Positions 10,396-22,879 of a DNA stretch of 64,000 bases are shown in pieces. Under the pieces are notes generated by a model. That model saw only the letters and a list, made by a program, of their open reading frames with translations. It searched no databases and was not told the origin of the DNA. The stretch is from Mixophyes australis (Eukaryota > Chordata > Amphibia > Anura > Limnodynastidae). The translations under genes were made by a program, and so were the position numbers. Position 1 is the stretch's first letter. The number at the start of each line of letters is the position of its first letter. The DNA lies in assembly GCA_036250195.1 (NCBI GenBank), contig JAVHZZ010000003.1:334996875-335060874 (forward strand), read 5' to 3'.

Positions 10396-13330
10396 TAGGG
10401 CCAAAGTTAGAGCCACAGTTGCGTGATGGAAAGATATATCTAGTTGCAATAAATATGCACTGCACATGTACACAACTTTCTTTCGTATTTAAAGTTGCAC
10501 TTGTCTTGAATTTGCTGCCCCTTGAGTTTGGAAAAGCAGATTAGGGGCTTTAACGTCCCAATACAGTACAGCGAGGATGTGCAGAAGCTACTTAATTACA
10601 ACCCGCTTTGAGATTAATTTTTATTGTGAGTTATACCATTGTTGAAATATGTTAGCTGCAAGTAGTAAATTTTGCACTTACATAAACTGGAATTATGTTT
10701 TGAAGTTGGAGTTAATAATGATAATCTTTGCTCTGAAGTATCTGTACAATAGATTTAAGGCTGCACATATCTTAAGATGCATGCAATTCAAAATTAAGAT
10801 GTGGGTGTGCATCTTTGCTCTTTACAGTCAACTCAAAGTTAGGTCATAAGTCAGGGATATGAGCTGTTTTAGAACTATAGCAATAACTTAAACACATAAA
10901 ATCAAGCCATTAAACAATACAGTATATGCTGAAAGTGTTAACCATACATTCTACAGCTTGCTATTTTATAATGGCCCTTGTTCTAAGGGAAAGTTATTTT
11001 TAGTAGCGCAATATATTGTATATTTCAAAAATAGATGAGTAATTTGCCACCATTTCAGCTTCATTGGTACCACTTAAATATCTATACATATGTACATATT
11101 AAGAAGACTTCAGTGCAACACTTTTCAATGGGAAAAGTGAGCCAAACACTACACCAAAGTCTGCACCGTTTACATTAAATAGGACATTTTATTTAATATT
11201 ATATCTAAATTAATGCATTTTACTATTTGCAAAGGTTTGAAAGAGGTGCTAAAATTATCCTTGCTTGTTGTTACTGTTACTACATACCTAATGAATATTA
11301 TTCAATATTATACTAATATATACATTTAATTTTGTAAGAGTCACTAAAATGCAGCCTTCTACAGTCAGGTCAGTGCCAAATTTGCCCTTCGGGAGGCCAC
11401 ACTCAGCATCGATTTTGCAGGGATCCTTTTATTATTCACTCTCCACAAGGGAATGTCACATTAACATTATTCTTTTGAGACAGATAGGCTTCATTTTGGC
11501 ACTATAGTCAAAAATATCTTTATAATTTAATGGCATTATATAGAGAAAATTTAAATTAAATGCACTTTCCATTAATTTACAAAATGAGCAGAACTAATTT
11601 TGTGAATTAACTTTTTTTTAGCTCAAAAGTTAAAATTTATTAGAATTGTCTTTGATTGTTGGAAATTCAGATGTTGAATAAAGGTTGAGTGAAAATGTAT
11701 GTCATGGTTTGAAACACAGTTATAAAAGTCTCTTTGATTGATTTAACAGTGAGATCTCTCCTGATTTCCCTGCTGGCTATTAAGTAGTTGGGCTCACCGG
11801 AGCTTAACATATTGTTTGTTAGGTTCTCTTCAGGAGTGGTCCATATGTTTAATGTAGGATTTTTATGTTCTTTTTACTGTCCAGTAGATTTTCAAGATTC
11901 CAATTGGATTACAACAGAACAAGATGGAAAGAAGACTGTAGGGAAGAATTATGGAATCACCTTTTTTAAACTATTGGGCCATATTTTTTATGGGGCAATG
12001 AAGCAATGATTTTGTTTAAATAAACAAGGGGGCACAACAATTTAATTATATTATAACAGGGGGCACAATAATTTTATTCAATTAAACAAGGCATCTCTTA
12101 TAGTTTATTATAATTAACAAAATGCAGTGACGTTAGTAAATTTATCCCCATATCCTCTTCTAAATGATTGTAAACTGCCTATTTTATGTGTAAAGCAGAA
12201 ATGAAAGATTTGCAAATAAATTGACACAGAAACAAACTATTGCCTCCTTATGGCATAAACTTCAAATTGTAGGAGATCTGCTCATTCTAATGCTGACACA
12301 AAGCCAGTTATCTTATTTCAGACATGAAACCTCTCAGGTCTCCTCAATTTCAGCATATGATTTCCTCTAAAGAAATGACTGTACAGAGGTTAGGCTCTCG
12401 TGACACTTTTTACATTTTGAAGGGGTTGGTAAATTATGCATTGTTACCTGAAACTAAACAAATGAATATGTAAATATTACTAACAGTAATTAGTATCAAT
12501 CAAAAATTGATTTATGGGTAAAGGGCAGCATATTTCCAAGGACATTTAGTCTTTTATGTTTAATATCAACTAATCAATCACTAAGATGAAATTCTCAGTT
12601 TGATATAAAATAACACTATACATTAATATTATATTATGCATATTATGCATTAATAGATTATTTTTACACAGCAGAGAAAAATAATGGAACTCCAGTTACT
12701 AAAGTTCTTTTCTGCAGTAAGTGTAAATGTTTGAGCAGCTACCAACATTTTGTTTTTGAGTAACGTTTTTTAAGATATTTCCTGAGATAAATATTGAAAA
12801 AAATTGGTGAATATCACTTTTCTCATTACATATTTTTTTAATTAATAACAGAAGTATATAAAGTTGGAAATCAATCTATGTGGATTTGATTTAATTCATT
12901 GTGTTATTGTTGAATAATGGTATGCAAACACATTACGATCTTTATTTTTTTATTAACTAAATTGTTCATTGCATCAATCATCTTCGAAAGTCACCATGTT
13001 TTTTTTCAGGAATAATTGGCCTGATATTATAGCATATGTGGCCCAAAATGACCAGGATGTTAGACAAGGATCCTATCAAAATTGATAGATTCATTATCAG
13101 ACATGGTGGAACAATGGTCTGAAGGTGGCCATGAATGCCCTGTGTGCACCTTCAACCACAATAATAGACTGCAATGGAGATGGAAGTGATCTGGCCTCTC
13201 AACACGAGCAATTAATGGCCAGATCTCATGTGATTTGGCAGCCTAGTCATATACTGCCATTTTATCCCCTGATGTGGCTGTAATCTGAGCAATAGGTGCC
13301 TTCCCATTGTGCCTGGGCATAAATTTGAAC
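10396..13330. other. No recognisable gene or repeat
   Basis: AT-rich DNA. Short open frames (for example 10260-10544 and 11788-12009) show no conserved motifs and look incidental. Candidate enhancers or intron sequence cannot be judged from one genome. Confidence 0.5.
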
Positions 13331-13359
13331 ATCTGTCCTTTTAGATATAGTATAGTTTG

Positions 13360-13745
13360 ATTGATGCACTGCACTGTCTCTGAGCAACAGGTAATTTTGG
13401 TTTTGGTGTGCTAGTCTGAATTGTTTATTTCCCTGTTTCTGACCCAGCTTATCTTACAACCATCCCCGTCTGCTTTTGACACTGATATTTGGCTTATTTC
13501 CTGACATTGATCTGCCCTGGACTTTAACTACTTTTGTGGCTTGTTCTTTCCTGTCTAGTCATGTGTCTAGTTCATCTGAGGCCACAATTTCTGGGTATTC
13601 TGCCACTAAGACCATTCTTGCGGAGTTCCCTGGTGAAGAGGGGCACTTATTTTGACCACATGCCTTTAGTGATTCCCACAGTTTTTGACAGGTTGCTCAG
13701 GTCTGATGTCTCTTTACTGACTTTAGCAATTATGGTCTTTTGAAG
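13360..13745 (+). repeat. LTR relic of a gypsy-type element
   Basis: Contains TTTTGGTGTGCTAGTCTGAA, shared with 17068-17095, and a GAGTTCCCTGGTGAAGAGG segment like other gypsy LTRs in this window. Boundaries are eroded and no target duplication was seen. Confidence 0.45.
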
Positions 13746-14287
13746 CAAATGAAGAAAAATGTCAGATGGAAGTTTTAATTTGAGGTTCCCTATGGAAAAT
13801 CTGATCTGGAGAAAGTAACAGCAGTTGTATTTTCAACATACTTCTTTGTAGAAGCCTTGCAGAAAGTAACCTTTTCCAAATGTTGCTCCAGGTGTAATGT
13901 ATATGCTAGATTATTAGGTTAGTGACTGCAATACCTGAGGGCTCTTAAGGTAAAAGGTCATGATTGTGCCCCTAGATACAGAAGACAAAGGGTGAGGTTA
14001 TTAAGGGCTTGTTCAGCAAGCAAATCGGCAGTCTGTCAGATACTGTTATGGATGACACACTGTTTATTTATTTCCATCCAATTTGATCAATATTAAAGTG
14101 AATGCTCACTAAAGACAGTTCTCTCCATCAGAATCTTCTTTCATGAACAAAGAACCCATTATTCCCTAAACTTTTTTTATGGCATCGATTCAATTAGAGC
14201 AATGGACTTAAAATTCTGAATTTCAACCTCATTATACGTCTGTTCCTGAAGATAAAATATTTGTTCCACCAGGATTTTGTTTCAAAT
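13746..14287. other. No recognisable feature
   Basis: Non-coding; no motif recognised. Confidence 0.5.
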
Positions 14288-14706
14288 TACTAGGTTATAG
14301 TGGTCTTGGTGATATGAGACTTGCATGCAGCTGCTCGGCCATGGAAACCCATTCCATTAAGTTCCTGCTGCACAGTTTTTCTGCTTGCATTAATGACAGT
14401 GGAAGTTTGAAACCCTTCAGCTATGGAATCAGCAGAGCTTTGACGACTTTTGCGCACCATACACCTTAGTAGTGGTTGACTCCGCTCTGTGATTTTATGT
14501 GGTCTTCCGCTTTGTGGCTGAGTTGTTGTTGTTCCTAAACATTTCCACTTTCTATTACTATCACTTACAGTTGACCATGGAATATACAGCAGGGATGAAA
14601 TTTCATGAACCGTCTTATTGCAAAGGTGGCATATTATCACAGTACCATGCTTGAAGTCTGAGTTGAGGTCTGACAGGTGTGGCCAAATACTTTTGTCCAT
14701 ATAGTG
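14288..14706 (-). pseudogene. Tc1-like transposase N-terminal fragment with its 5' terminus
   Basis: The minus strand starts with the Tc1-type terminus CACTATATGGACAAAAGTAT at 14706, next to a TA at 14707-14708. It then encodes the DNA-binding half of a Tc1/mariner transposase: the second helix-turn-helix with the GRP(H/R)K.TER signature near 14495-14510, followed by R.L..RIV-like, QTS, RKTV..EL and GMGFHGRAAA segments. The catalytic DDE half and the 3' terminus are missing, so it cannot transpose. The flanking sequence below 14288 is unrelated. Confidence 0.85.
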
Positions 14707-14708
14707 TA

Positions 14709-15839
14709 CTTGGTTAGTACAATTTCCTATTGTTGCCAACTTTTTTTTTCCTAGCTACATTTAACTATGTACTTTACCATATTATAACAAACAGAATCTA
14801 TTAACTATACCTATATTTAAGTCTGCGGCAATATAGAAAGGCATTATGTGCTATTTAAACAAACAAACGCTGTGCATAGCAATTGCAAAATAGAACTATG
14901 TAAAACAATTTTACCTTTGTCTCTCCAGGTTCACTCCAGCACCTCTGATGAATTCTCAAAGCAGGGATTTGGTTTATCAACACAAGATGTAAAATAAAAG
15001 TATAGAACAATATGTGTTCTTATCATCTTTGACGCGCCTTCCACCCTTTGTTGAGAAACCGAAATCCATAGGTCTGCGAGTCCTAGCCCAGAGCACCCAA
15101 CTGATATGTTTATGTGTAACAAATAGAATAAAGATTCTCCAATGCGATCGCTGTGGTTCCAAAGCACAAAGGTTTTATTTGCAAAATAGATTAGAGGGAA
15201 ATATATCACATGCATATGCGTGCACAGTTGGCACCAACACAAGCTTCAATTTGAGCGCTCTAGTTTCCAAAGCCAGAGGTGAACACTTTTATACACTGTA
15301 CAGACATAAAAAGCAGTAACATAACAAAGATACACAGTTACAGTATTAAGGTCCACATTCATAGGTTGATGGGTCATGACCTCCCAATTTACTCGACGCC
15401 AAATTGGTTGATTCCTCTGGTTATTGTTCCTTGAGGTGGTGATCATCATTCCATATGTGTCCAGCTGTCCTTCCTACGGCTTCCGCCTCTAGACCTGTTT
15501 AAACTGGTTCTTTTAAGACATCTCTGGAGTTGCTATTTGGTTTATGAAAAATAATATTAGTTATAAATAGCATTCGCAATGTGTGCTACATAAATAATAC
15601 TGGAAACGTTCCCATGCAAATGCGAACAGAACGAGACCAAACTCAGTGCAATTAATATGTTGGAAACATTAATTAGCTTTTTCACCACATTATATTTTAT
15701 ATTAAATGATAGGAATACATTAAACTTATTTACATGTTGCTACGATAATGATTAGGTTGATTGTTAATTGCATTGCAACCACTTGTAATGTACAGAAATT
15801 GATTACCACCTTCATCCAATTATTAAACTTCAACACTAG
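14709..15839. other. No recognisable gene
   Basis: 15040-15480 is more balanced in composition and might be an eroded LTR or 3' UTR on the minus strand, but I find no termini or motifs to support that. Confidence 0.4.
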
Positions 15840-16262
15840 TGATGAGGTCAGAGATGTATGAATGAGATTAGTTGGTGCGGGCTTTAAAGGTGAAGGTGGG
15901 AAGCTTGAATTGAATTCTAAAGGAAATAGGGAGCCATTGCAGAGATTTGCAGTGTGGTGCAGCAGGCGAAGAGATGAGAAAGGAAGGTGTTCTGCTCAGC
16001 ATTTAGGATTGATTGTAGAGATGAACGAGTGTAAGTCCAAAAAGTAGGAGGTTGCATTAGTTAAGGTGGTAGATAATGAGATAATGTATGAGGGTTTTGG
16101 TAGCATCCTAAGTGAGAAAGGGGCATATTCTGGAGGTGTTTCAAAGGAGGAGGTGACAAGACAGGACAAGGGACTGGATGCAAGGAGTTAAGCTGAACCA
16201 AGGATCACACCAAGGCTTGAGCAATAGGAAAAAGTGTGATGTAGTCAATCATGAGGGCTACT
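15840..16262 (-). pseudogene. CR1/L2-type LINE RT fragment
   Basis: The minus-strand translation gives a WLPISFRIQFKL-like segment (about 15905-15945), typical of the end of CR1/L2 RT where the family consensus reads LHWLPV..RI.FKL. The rest is too decayed to read. It looks like a different family from the two better LINE copies. Confidence 0.55.
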
Positions 16263-16880
16263 AAGCTTCTTTGTTAACACCCGGGATATTTGTTAATTGC
16301 ATATGCCCTTGTGTGAACTGTAAATACAAACACATGTTTTACATATAATATAAAGTACACTTGTCTACCTATGTGATTATAAACCTAGAATATTACTAGG
16401 TATCTGCCCAATATCCTGACAATTCCAAACATGTATTGCTAGTTACCTCTTCTGCTGGAGTTTTTCCTGTGAAGACCACCAAATCTGATCACCAGAAGTC
16501 TGGAAGGAGACACATGTTGCTCTTCTAATGGACTATATTTGTCATAAATCTATAGACACCTTTGACCAGTGCCTCTTTTATGGCCAGGAGAGTGTTGTTC
16601 TCCACCAAAATCATCAGGTACCAACTAATTTGTCCTCAAAGATCCATACAAATGCCGGTTTAACATATTAAATTTGTTTCTGTCTTGCTGGAATTAAACC
16701 CTTGCTTTGCATTTCCAGCATTGTACATGTTTCATTACTTAAACTTTTTTCCAGTGATTGCAAAGGCTATAGTCTATATTAAAGATACTGGTTAAAGCCA
16801 GTGGTGTATGTGCTTCATTTCAAGATTTCCATTATTGTTTTCCATTGAAGCCAAGTAAGGGATGACCATATGTTGTTTAT
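16263..16880. other. No readable gene; possible gypsy internal sequence
   Basis: Its right end abuts a gypsy-like polypurine tract at 16881, so it may be eroded internal sequence. No protein motif was recognised on either strand. Confidence 0.35.
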
Positions 16881-17300
16881 AAAAGTGGGAGTACTGTCAC
16901 ATACCACTGGGTTTATCAGCATCCTCTGGCACCTGACGTAATTCTGTTCTGCATTGGCATGTGCCCACACCTTTATCCTCCTATTTATAATGCCTGAGGT
17001 GCAAACAGCACATTGTGTTTACGTCTGCTGAAGTCAGCAGGCACCAAGCCTGAGCAATATGTTATTTTGGCTATTGTGTGCTAGTCTGAATTGTTGCTTT
17101 CATCTTGATTCTGTCCTTTCCTGTCTGCTTGTGACCTTGACCTTCTGGTCCTTTTCTGCCACTGAGTCTATTCTGCCCATACAGACATTTGGCTTGTCTC
17201 TGACTATGGTTGTATTTTGTTCCTTGAAATCCAGCCTTTCTTGTTTCAGCTGCTGCCTAATAAGGCAAACCTTGAGATCATGGAAGTGCCACTGACAAGT
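16881..17300 (+). repeat. Gypsy LTR fragment with polypurine tract
   Basis: AAAAGTGGGAG (16881-16891), TAC and then TGTCAC at 16895 reproduces the polypurine-tract/3' LTR junction of elements A and B. The LTR interior shares TGTGCTAGTCTGAATTGTT with the relic at 13.4 kb. The right end is lost. Confidence 0.6.
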
Positions 17301-17544
17301 ATATGATTTTCTTGCCATGGTTCCTGCGGATGACTGGATGCTGTGCTTCAGGTAAGCCAGTACCAATAATTAGTGGTACAGTGGGTCCATTCTGATAGTT
17401 GTGTGAGGCGCAAATTGAATGAAAATCCAGCCACTCGACTCTCAGGTCAAGCATAAGTTTGGGTAGAGAGTGTCCAGATGTCAGTGTCAGTCTGTGTTTG
17501 ACCATCTTTAAAAGATTGTAAGATTACTCCACACACATTATTTA
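17301..17544. other. No recognisable feature
   Basis: Non-coding spacer between an LTR relic and a SINE. Confidence 0.4.
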
Positions 17545-18030
17545 TTAACATTTTTTTTTATATAGCACATACATATTACGTAACACTTTGCAGGAATATT
17601 TTAATCAATCACATTACTTCCTGCCCCAGTGGAGCATGTGTTCCCTACCACATGGACACACACTAGGGTTAATTTCATACTTACCAACTTTATGATCTTC
17701 AATTGTGGAGGAGGTGGGCGTAACGGGGGGCGGGGCTCCAAAATGCGCGACATTTTGGACCCACCCCCATGACGTAATGAAGCAAACGCATCATTTGACA
17801 GCGGGGGGCGGGGCCAAACACCGCAATTCATCGGGAATCACGGCGTTTGGGACCTAATTCTGCCCACTTCACTAGGAAGTGGGCAGAATTATCCAGATGC
17901 TGGAGATTGCCACACTCTACCGGAAGTCCGTGAGACTCTCGCAAAGTTGGCAAGTATGGTTAATTTTAACAGAAGCCAATTAACCTACCAGTATATCCTT
18001 GGTTTGCAAACACAGAAGAACATACAGACT
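17545..18030 (-). mobile_element. Decayed tRNA-headed SINE (minus strand), split by a MITE
   Basis: The tail (TTATATAGCAC, 17559-17569), the CACTAGGGTTAATTTTAACAG-like segment and CCAATTAACCTACCAGTATA match the SINE copies at 40451 and 62889. The copy is interrupted at 17676-17958 by a MITE. The tRNA-like head is not recognisable here. Confidence 0.65.
17676..17958. mobile_element. hAT-type MITE, CATACTTRCCAAC termini
   Basis: GTTAATTT flanks it on both sides (17668-17675 and 17959-17966). Ends are CATACTTACCAACTTT and AAAGTTGGCAAGTATG. It is the same family as 43352-43606. The interior is G+C-rich, with GGGGCGGGGC boxes and no coding capacity. Confidence 0.9.
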
Positions 18031-18059
18031 AGCTTTACTGATTGTAATGAATAATTAGG

Positions 18060-19356
18060 TAGAATTGTGCAGCAACATTTGACACCTTAAAATGCTATTG
18101 CAGTAAGGGAAAATAATTCCAATTTATCTTATTAGAATTCTATTTAATTTGACCTCATATTAGAAATTAAATTGGATTGCATGACTCCCACAAATGCAAA
18201 TATGTATGAACAATTTAATCAAGATCTAATGAATTGTACAACTGAATTATACAACTGGATTGGTTAAAAGTACAGGTACATTACATATTGGTCAAATAAT
18301 TTTATAATTCAGATCGCAACGGCAGTGTCCGGACCGAAGTAATTTTTTCCGGACACTGGTTGTGTTCCTAGAATACAATAATTAATAGTTTAATAAAGCA
18401 CAAACAGCACAAAAGAATGGCAAAAAAGGTAATGTAGAAGGAGAGGGAATGAGGGAGGGATAGGTCATAAATATATAACCTCTTCATTCCAAAACATAGC
18501 AGTCCTATTGACTGAGCCAGAACACATTGAAATAGATTTCTCAAACCTTCTAAAAAGAGTCTAGTTATAACTTATTTAGTACATTCTAGAACACGATAGC
18601 TAGAATCTGGTTGCTATGGAAAATACAATTTTTCCTTTTCAGTAGGTTTGATAAATCTACCCCTATGTGTCAAGTCAAATCAACCATACTTTTTGAATTT
18701 TAGATAATTTCTTGTGTGTGGATAGCTTTAGTCTGGCTGTTATGCCTCTATGATTAGATTCCTTTCATCATCATTTCTTTGTGGCCCTTATTTGTGTAAG
18801 AGATAAAATCAGAGTGGTGTCAGGTCTGTAGAGCCTGCAGTTCATTCACCACCGCTGACTATTAAATATAGTATTTAAGTGATAATCTGCCATTCTCCTT
18901 ATTTCCTCAAAGGTCTCTACCTGGACTGAGGTGTTCACCTCACCACATGGCAGATACTTCCTGGTAATCTTTCAAAGCTGCCCTGGCATTTTAATCTCTC
19001 TATTGTTACTGCTGGTGCTGCTTTAACTGGCTTGGAACAGGATTTTTTTCTGTGTTGTCTAATGAATGCACAATGTAGTGAGCACCAGTGAGCGATAACA
19101 AAGGCATCTTCTGATTGAGATGCAAATATCAATCATTCTAAGAATGGAGGCAGCAATTATATCAAACTATTGACTTTTACAGTAAGGTACATAACAAAGA
19201 GGTCAGGCTAGAATAATGCATTAGAAAACAAAATAATTAAAGTAGAAAATGTATGTATGAGCTGGGTGGTATATATATATATTTATATATCTTTCCTCTG
19301 TAAATCTAACATGTACTAGATTTATTCACCATGTTGCGAGCACATGAATAAAAAAC
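18060..19356. other. No gene; small inverted repeats and a MITE half
   Basis: 18323-18333 and 18348-18358 form an 11-bp inverted repeat (CAGTGTCCGGA / TCCGGACACTG) around a 14-nt loop. 18590-18662 resembles the right half of the palindromic MITE at 28627 (TAGCTAGAATCTGGTTGC and TTTGATAAATCTACCCC). 19267-19292 is a short TA run. No exon was recognised. Confidence 0.5.
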
Positions 19357-20131
19357 TGTCACGAGCTGCGGCGGTACCCCAAGCTGCCACAACTCACTCA
19401 CCAGCCGCGTCCTGGCCATCGTCATGACGACTAGGACCCTCCCTCTGTGACACCATCCCAACCGTCTCCTAGGCAACGGTCGGGACGCTCCTCTACTGTT
19501 AAGAAGCGCTGCGCCTCGGTATTAGGGGACAGCCGGGCGCGTGCGCAAATAAATAAATATTTATTATTCAATAGCCCACAGGGACATGCCTAATTAATTA
19601 TCAACCTCCTGTGGCTGATTTCAGAGCTGTTGCACTGACACTCTAATTGGATTCCTTCACTATTTAAGGCAGGGAGGGCTTAGGATCCCTGCCGGTTATA
19701 GCGTGAGTGTATTACTCTGTTTGCTTACCTGCTGTGCTATGGATACTCTGCTGTCCTAAGATTGATTCCTATTGTGACCTTTTGGCTTGTTTACCTGGAC
19801 ACTGTATGTACGCCTGTGCCCCTTGACCTCTGCCTGTTTTTGTATTTCCTTCTATTTGTTGCCTGCCCCGACCTCTGGCCTCTCCTTGGACTTTCCTGCT
19901 CGCTTCTGACCTACGACCTTTGGCCTGTCCCCGGTTCCTGCCTCCAGTTTTCTGGTTCTCCAAACCCCTGTGCTACAGCTAAATAGATACCCTTCTACTA
20001 CCTTAGAGTTTAAGTCCTGGGGCATCTGAGTACCTCTGAGCGATTCTAGTTCTACGGGAAAGGCGACTGCTAAAGGTGAAGACCTCTTTAGCTCGGTTAT
20101 AAAAGTTTATCTACTAGCCGTGATCCCAACA
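19357..20131 (+). repeat. Probable solo LTR of a gypsy-type element
   Basis: Begins TGTCACGAGCTGCGGCGG at 19357 and ends near CCCAACA at 20131, with a TATTTAAGG box near 19663-19671 followed by C+T-rich leader-like sequence. The composition and layout fit frog gypsy LTRs. No clear 5-bp target duplication is visible, so the right end is uncertain. Confidence 0.6.
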
Positions 20132-20290
20132 ATAGCTTTGAAATGGGCAAATAAGTTTGAAGAGGCCTGTCTCATCTTTTTTCATAATTTTTCCTGGACT
20201 ATTGTAAATTTAGTTAATCTTCATAATTGTACCATGTTAAAATGATGTTGATGTTATAAAAAGCATGATAATAAAGTACAACTATACAAC

Positions 20291-20913
20291 TGCATATAAT
20301 GAGGTACCCTTGACGTTGGGATGCAGGCTTAAGTCTTTTGATCAAAATATGAACTAATACCTCATGTTTTCATTTTGCTAGACACACACAGATATGCAGT
20401 TTAAAGGATAAGCACTGACAACTGTCTTTTTGTTTTGTATACATATATGGGCATTTATATTGCCACGCAGCTGGTACCACATATAATATGGGATATACCA
20501 AGCGCGGGCTTATTGCCAAGCAGCTGGTACCGTATATAATGTGGGATATACCGAGCGCAAGCTTATTTTTCTCTGGTTTTGTTTCACAATATTGCCTTTT
20601 TGTCATAGCAGCTGTCCATCAAGCCTATTTAAGGCACATTTGGGTGTGGCTCACAAGCCAGCCTTTGCTAGATGTAAACCTCTATACCTGGGAGGTGAGT
20701 GCATCTGATTTTAGCTGCATTTTAATAGTGTTTAAAGCATATAGGAAAGTGTAGGACCTGCATATAATGAGGTACCCTTGACGTTGGGATGCAGGCTTAA
20801 GTATTTTGATCAAAATATGAACTAATACCTCATGTTTTAATTTTGCTAGACACACACAGATATGCAGTTTAGAGGATAAGCGCTGACAACTGTCTTATTG
20901 TTTTGTATACAAC
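20291..20913. repeat. Direct repeat of about 155 bp, 468-bp spacing
   Basis: TGCATATAATGAGGTACCCT begins one copy at 20291 and another at 20759, and the two stay nearly identical for about 150 bp. Between them, 20467-20510 and 20518-20552 form a further short duplication (CAGCTGGTACC..ATATAAT). A minus-strand relative lies at 29985-30270. Confidence 0.8.
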
Positions 20914-20934
20914 TGTACACAATAACATATATTT

Positions 20935-21187
20935 ATCAGTTTAGGATGCTACCAGTCACACAAAAGGTTCTGTCCTCAAGGTGGTGTAGACAGGAGCAAT
21001 AGCTTGTAGTTCAATAGCAGTCGGCCAGCATAAGCGTCACCCTACAGCTATTGAACTTGAGGCAGATAAAATGTCTTTGGAAGTTAGGCAACATCTGGAA
21101 TCTCTTCATGGCCTCCTCTACACAATGAGGCCCTGGACAGCAAGCACAGGAGACAATACTTAGGCTATATTATTAACATAACTTGGG
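20935..21187. other. No recognisable gene
   Basis: Only a short inverted pair, AGTTCAATAGC / GCTATTGAACT around 21010-21058, stands out. Confidence 0.4.
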
Positions 21188-21682
21188 CTATATAATAGGG
21201 ATGAGCGGGCTCGGATATCTGAAATCCGAGCCCACTCGAACCTTGCCGATCCGAGTCGGATCCGAGACAGATCCGGCTATTCCCGCCAATTGCAAAACTG
21301 AAAGCGAGGCTCCGAGTCATAATCCCGTTGTCGGATCTCGCAATACTCGGATTCTATAAATTCCCCGCTGGCCGCCGCCATCTTCACTCAGGCATTGATC
21401 AGGGTAGAGGGAGGTTGTGTTAGGTGGTCCTCTGCCCTGCTATATCCTGTGCTGTGCTGTGCTGTGCTGTGTCCTGTGCTCTGTCCTTCTGAGTTCAGTG
21501 GTGCTGCTGGGTCCTGTGCTGTGTCCTGTTCAGTCCAGTGGTGCTGTGTCCTGTGCTCTGTCCTTCTAAGGGCATTGTTATTTCCCCATTATTCCCAAGT
21601 TATAAAAAAATTAAAAAAAAGTTATAAAAAAAAAAAAAAAAAATTATAAAAAAAAGAAATAAATAAAATATCCAAAAACAAT

Positions 21683-21850
21683 CCTGCAGTATAAGTCCAT
21701 TGGTACTGCAATATTACAAAGTTCACTGATTCTGCAGTATAAGTCCACCAGTGGTACTGCAATATTACAAAGTTCACTGATTCTGCAGTATAAGTCCAGT
21801 GGTACTGCAATATTACAAAGTTCACTGATTCTACAGTATAAGTCCAGTGG
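21683..21850. repeat. Tandem repeat of about 48-51 bp, four copies, in the hAT element
   Basis: Units of CTGCAGTATAAGTCCA, GTGGTACTGCAATATTAC, AAAGTTCACTGATT recur four times, the last truncated. It lies upstream of the transposase remnant. Confidence 0.8.
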
Positions 21851-21932
21851 TACTCTCCTGTGCCGCATATAATTTTTAAAGGCTTTGCCGAGTGTCTGTG
21901 GCTTAGGGGTACGCTCTCTTGTGCTACATATA

Positions 21933-22509
21933 ATGGAAAACAAAAATTTGGAGGATAAAGCTACGAGGAAAAAGCTCAGTTTTCCTAAAAGACCCGCTGG
22001 CGGGGATGCTGATAACATCTGGTCCGGACTGAAGGACCTGCCAATCATTGCAGACATGTCTACTGTTGCTGCATTGGATGCTGTCACAATTGAAAAAATG
22101 GTGGAGGATTATTTTGCTGACACCATTCAAATAGACATGTCAGACAGTCCATATTTTTACTGGCAGGAAAAAAAAGGCAGTTTGGAAGCCCCTGTACAAA
22201 CTGGCTCTATTTTACCTGAGTTGTCCTCCCTCCAGTGTGTACTCGGAAAGAGTTTTTAGTGCAGCGGGGAACCTGGTCAGTGAGCGGCGAAGGAGGTTGC
22301 TTCCTCACAACGTTGAAAAAATTATGTTTATAAAAATGAATAATCAATTCCTCAATGAAGTACAGCACTGCCCTCCAGATAGTACAGAGGGACCTGTGGT
22401 TGTGGAGTCCAGCGGGGACGAATTGATAATGTGTGAGGAGGAGGAAGTACACACTGTAGGGGGAGAGGAATCAGAGGTTGAGGATGAGGACGACATCTTT
22501 CCTCAGTAG
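21933..22509 (+). pseudogene. hAT transposase C-terminal remnant with dimerisation domain
   Basis: From 22224 the frame shows the hAT dimerisation signature: CPPSS, SERVFSAAGN, a basic RRRR and LLPHNVEKIMFI, then an acidic tail ending at 22509. This is the region by which hAT transposases multimerise. The preceding part (21933-22167) ends in a PYFYW-type segment in a different frame. The two frames meet at a run of eight A at 22168-22175, so a one-base slip there explains the break. The BED zinc finger and the main catalytic part are not present. Confidence 0.85.
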
Positions 22510-22879
22510 AGCCTGTTTAGTTTGTACAGGGAGAGATGAATTGTTTTTTTGGTGTGGGGGCCCAAACAAACCAATCATTTCAGCCACAGTTGTTAGGTAG
22601 GCCCTGTCGCTGAAATGATTGGTTTTATTAAAGTGTGTATGTCCTATTTCAACAACATAAGGGTGGGTGGTAGGGCCCAAGGACAATTCCATCTTGCAAC
22701 TCTTTTTTTGGCATTATGTGACCATTCAACAGTCGTTTGCCATGTTCAAAAAGTAAAACAAAATGTCAACAAATTCAAAAAATTAAATCAAAAGTTAAAT
22801 GCCCTGTCATTATTTAAAACAAGAGGTTTTGACGTGCTAGAATTAGTGTAGTGTTAATATGTTATAAACACTACACTTG

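Noticed and set aside
10260..10544. A 94-codon plus-strand frame
   Set aside because: Its first half is antisense to LINE RT and the rest has no motif.
21395..21649. Cys-rich small protein in the hAT leader
   Set aside because: Produced by CTGTG/TCCTG low-complexity repeats and running into a poly-A stretch; no homologous pattern seen.
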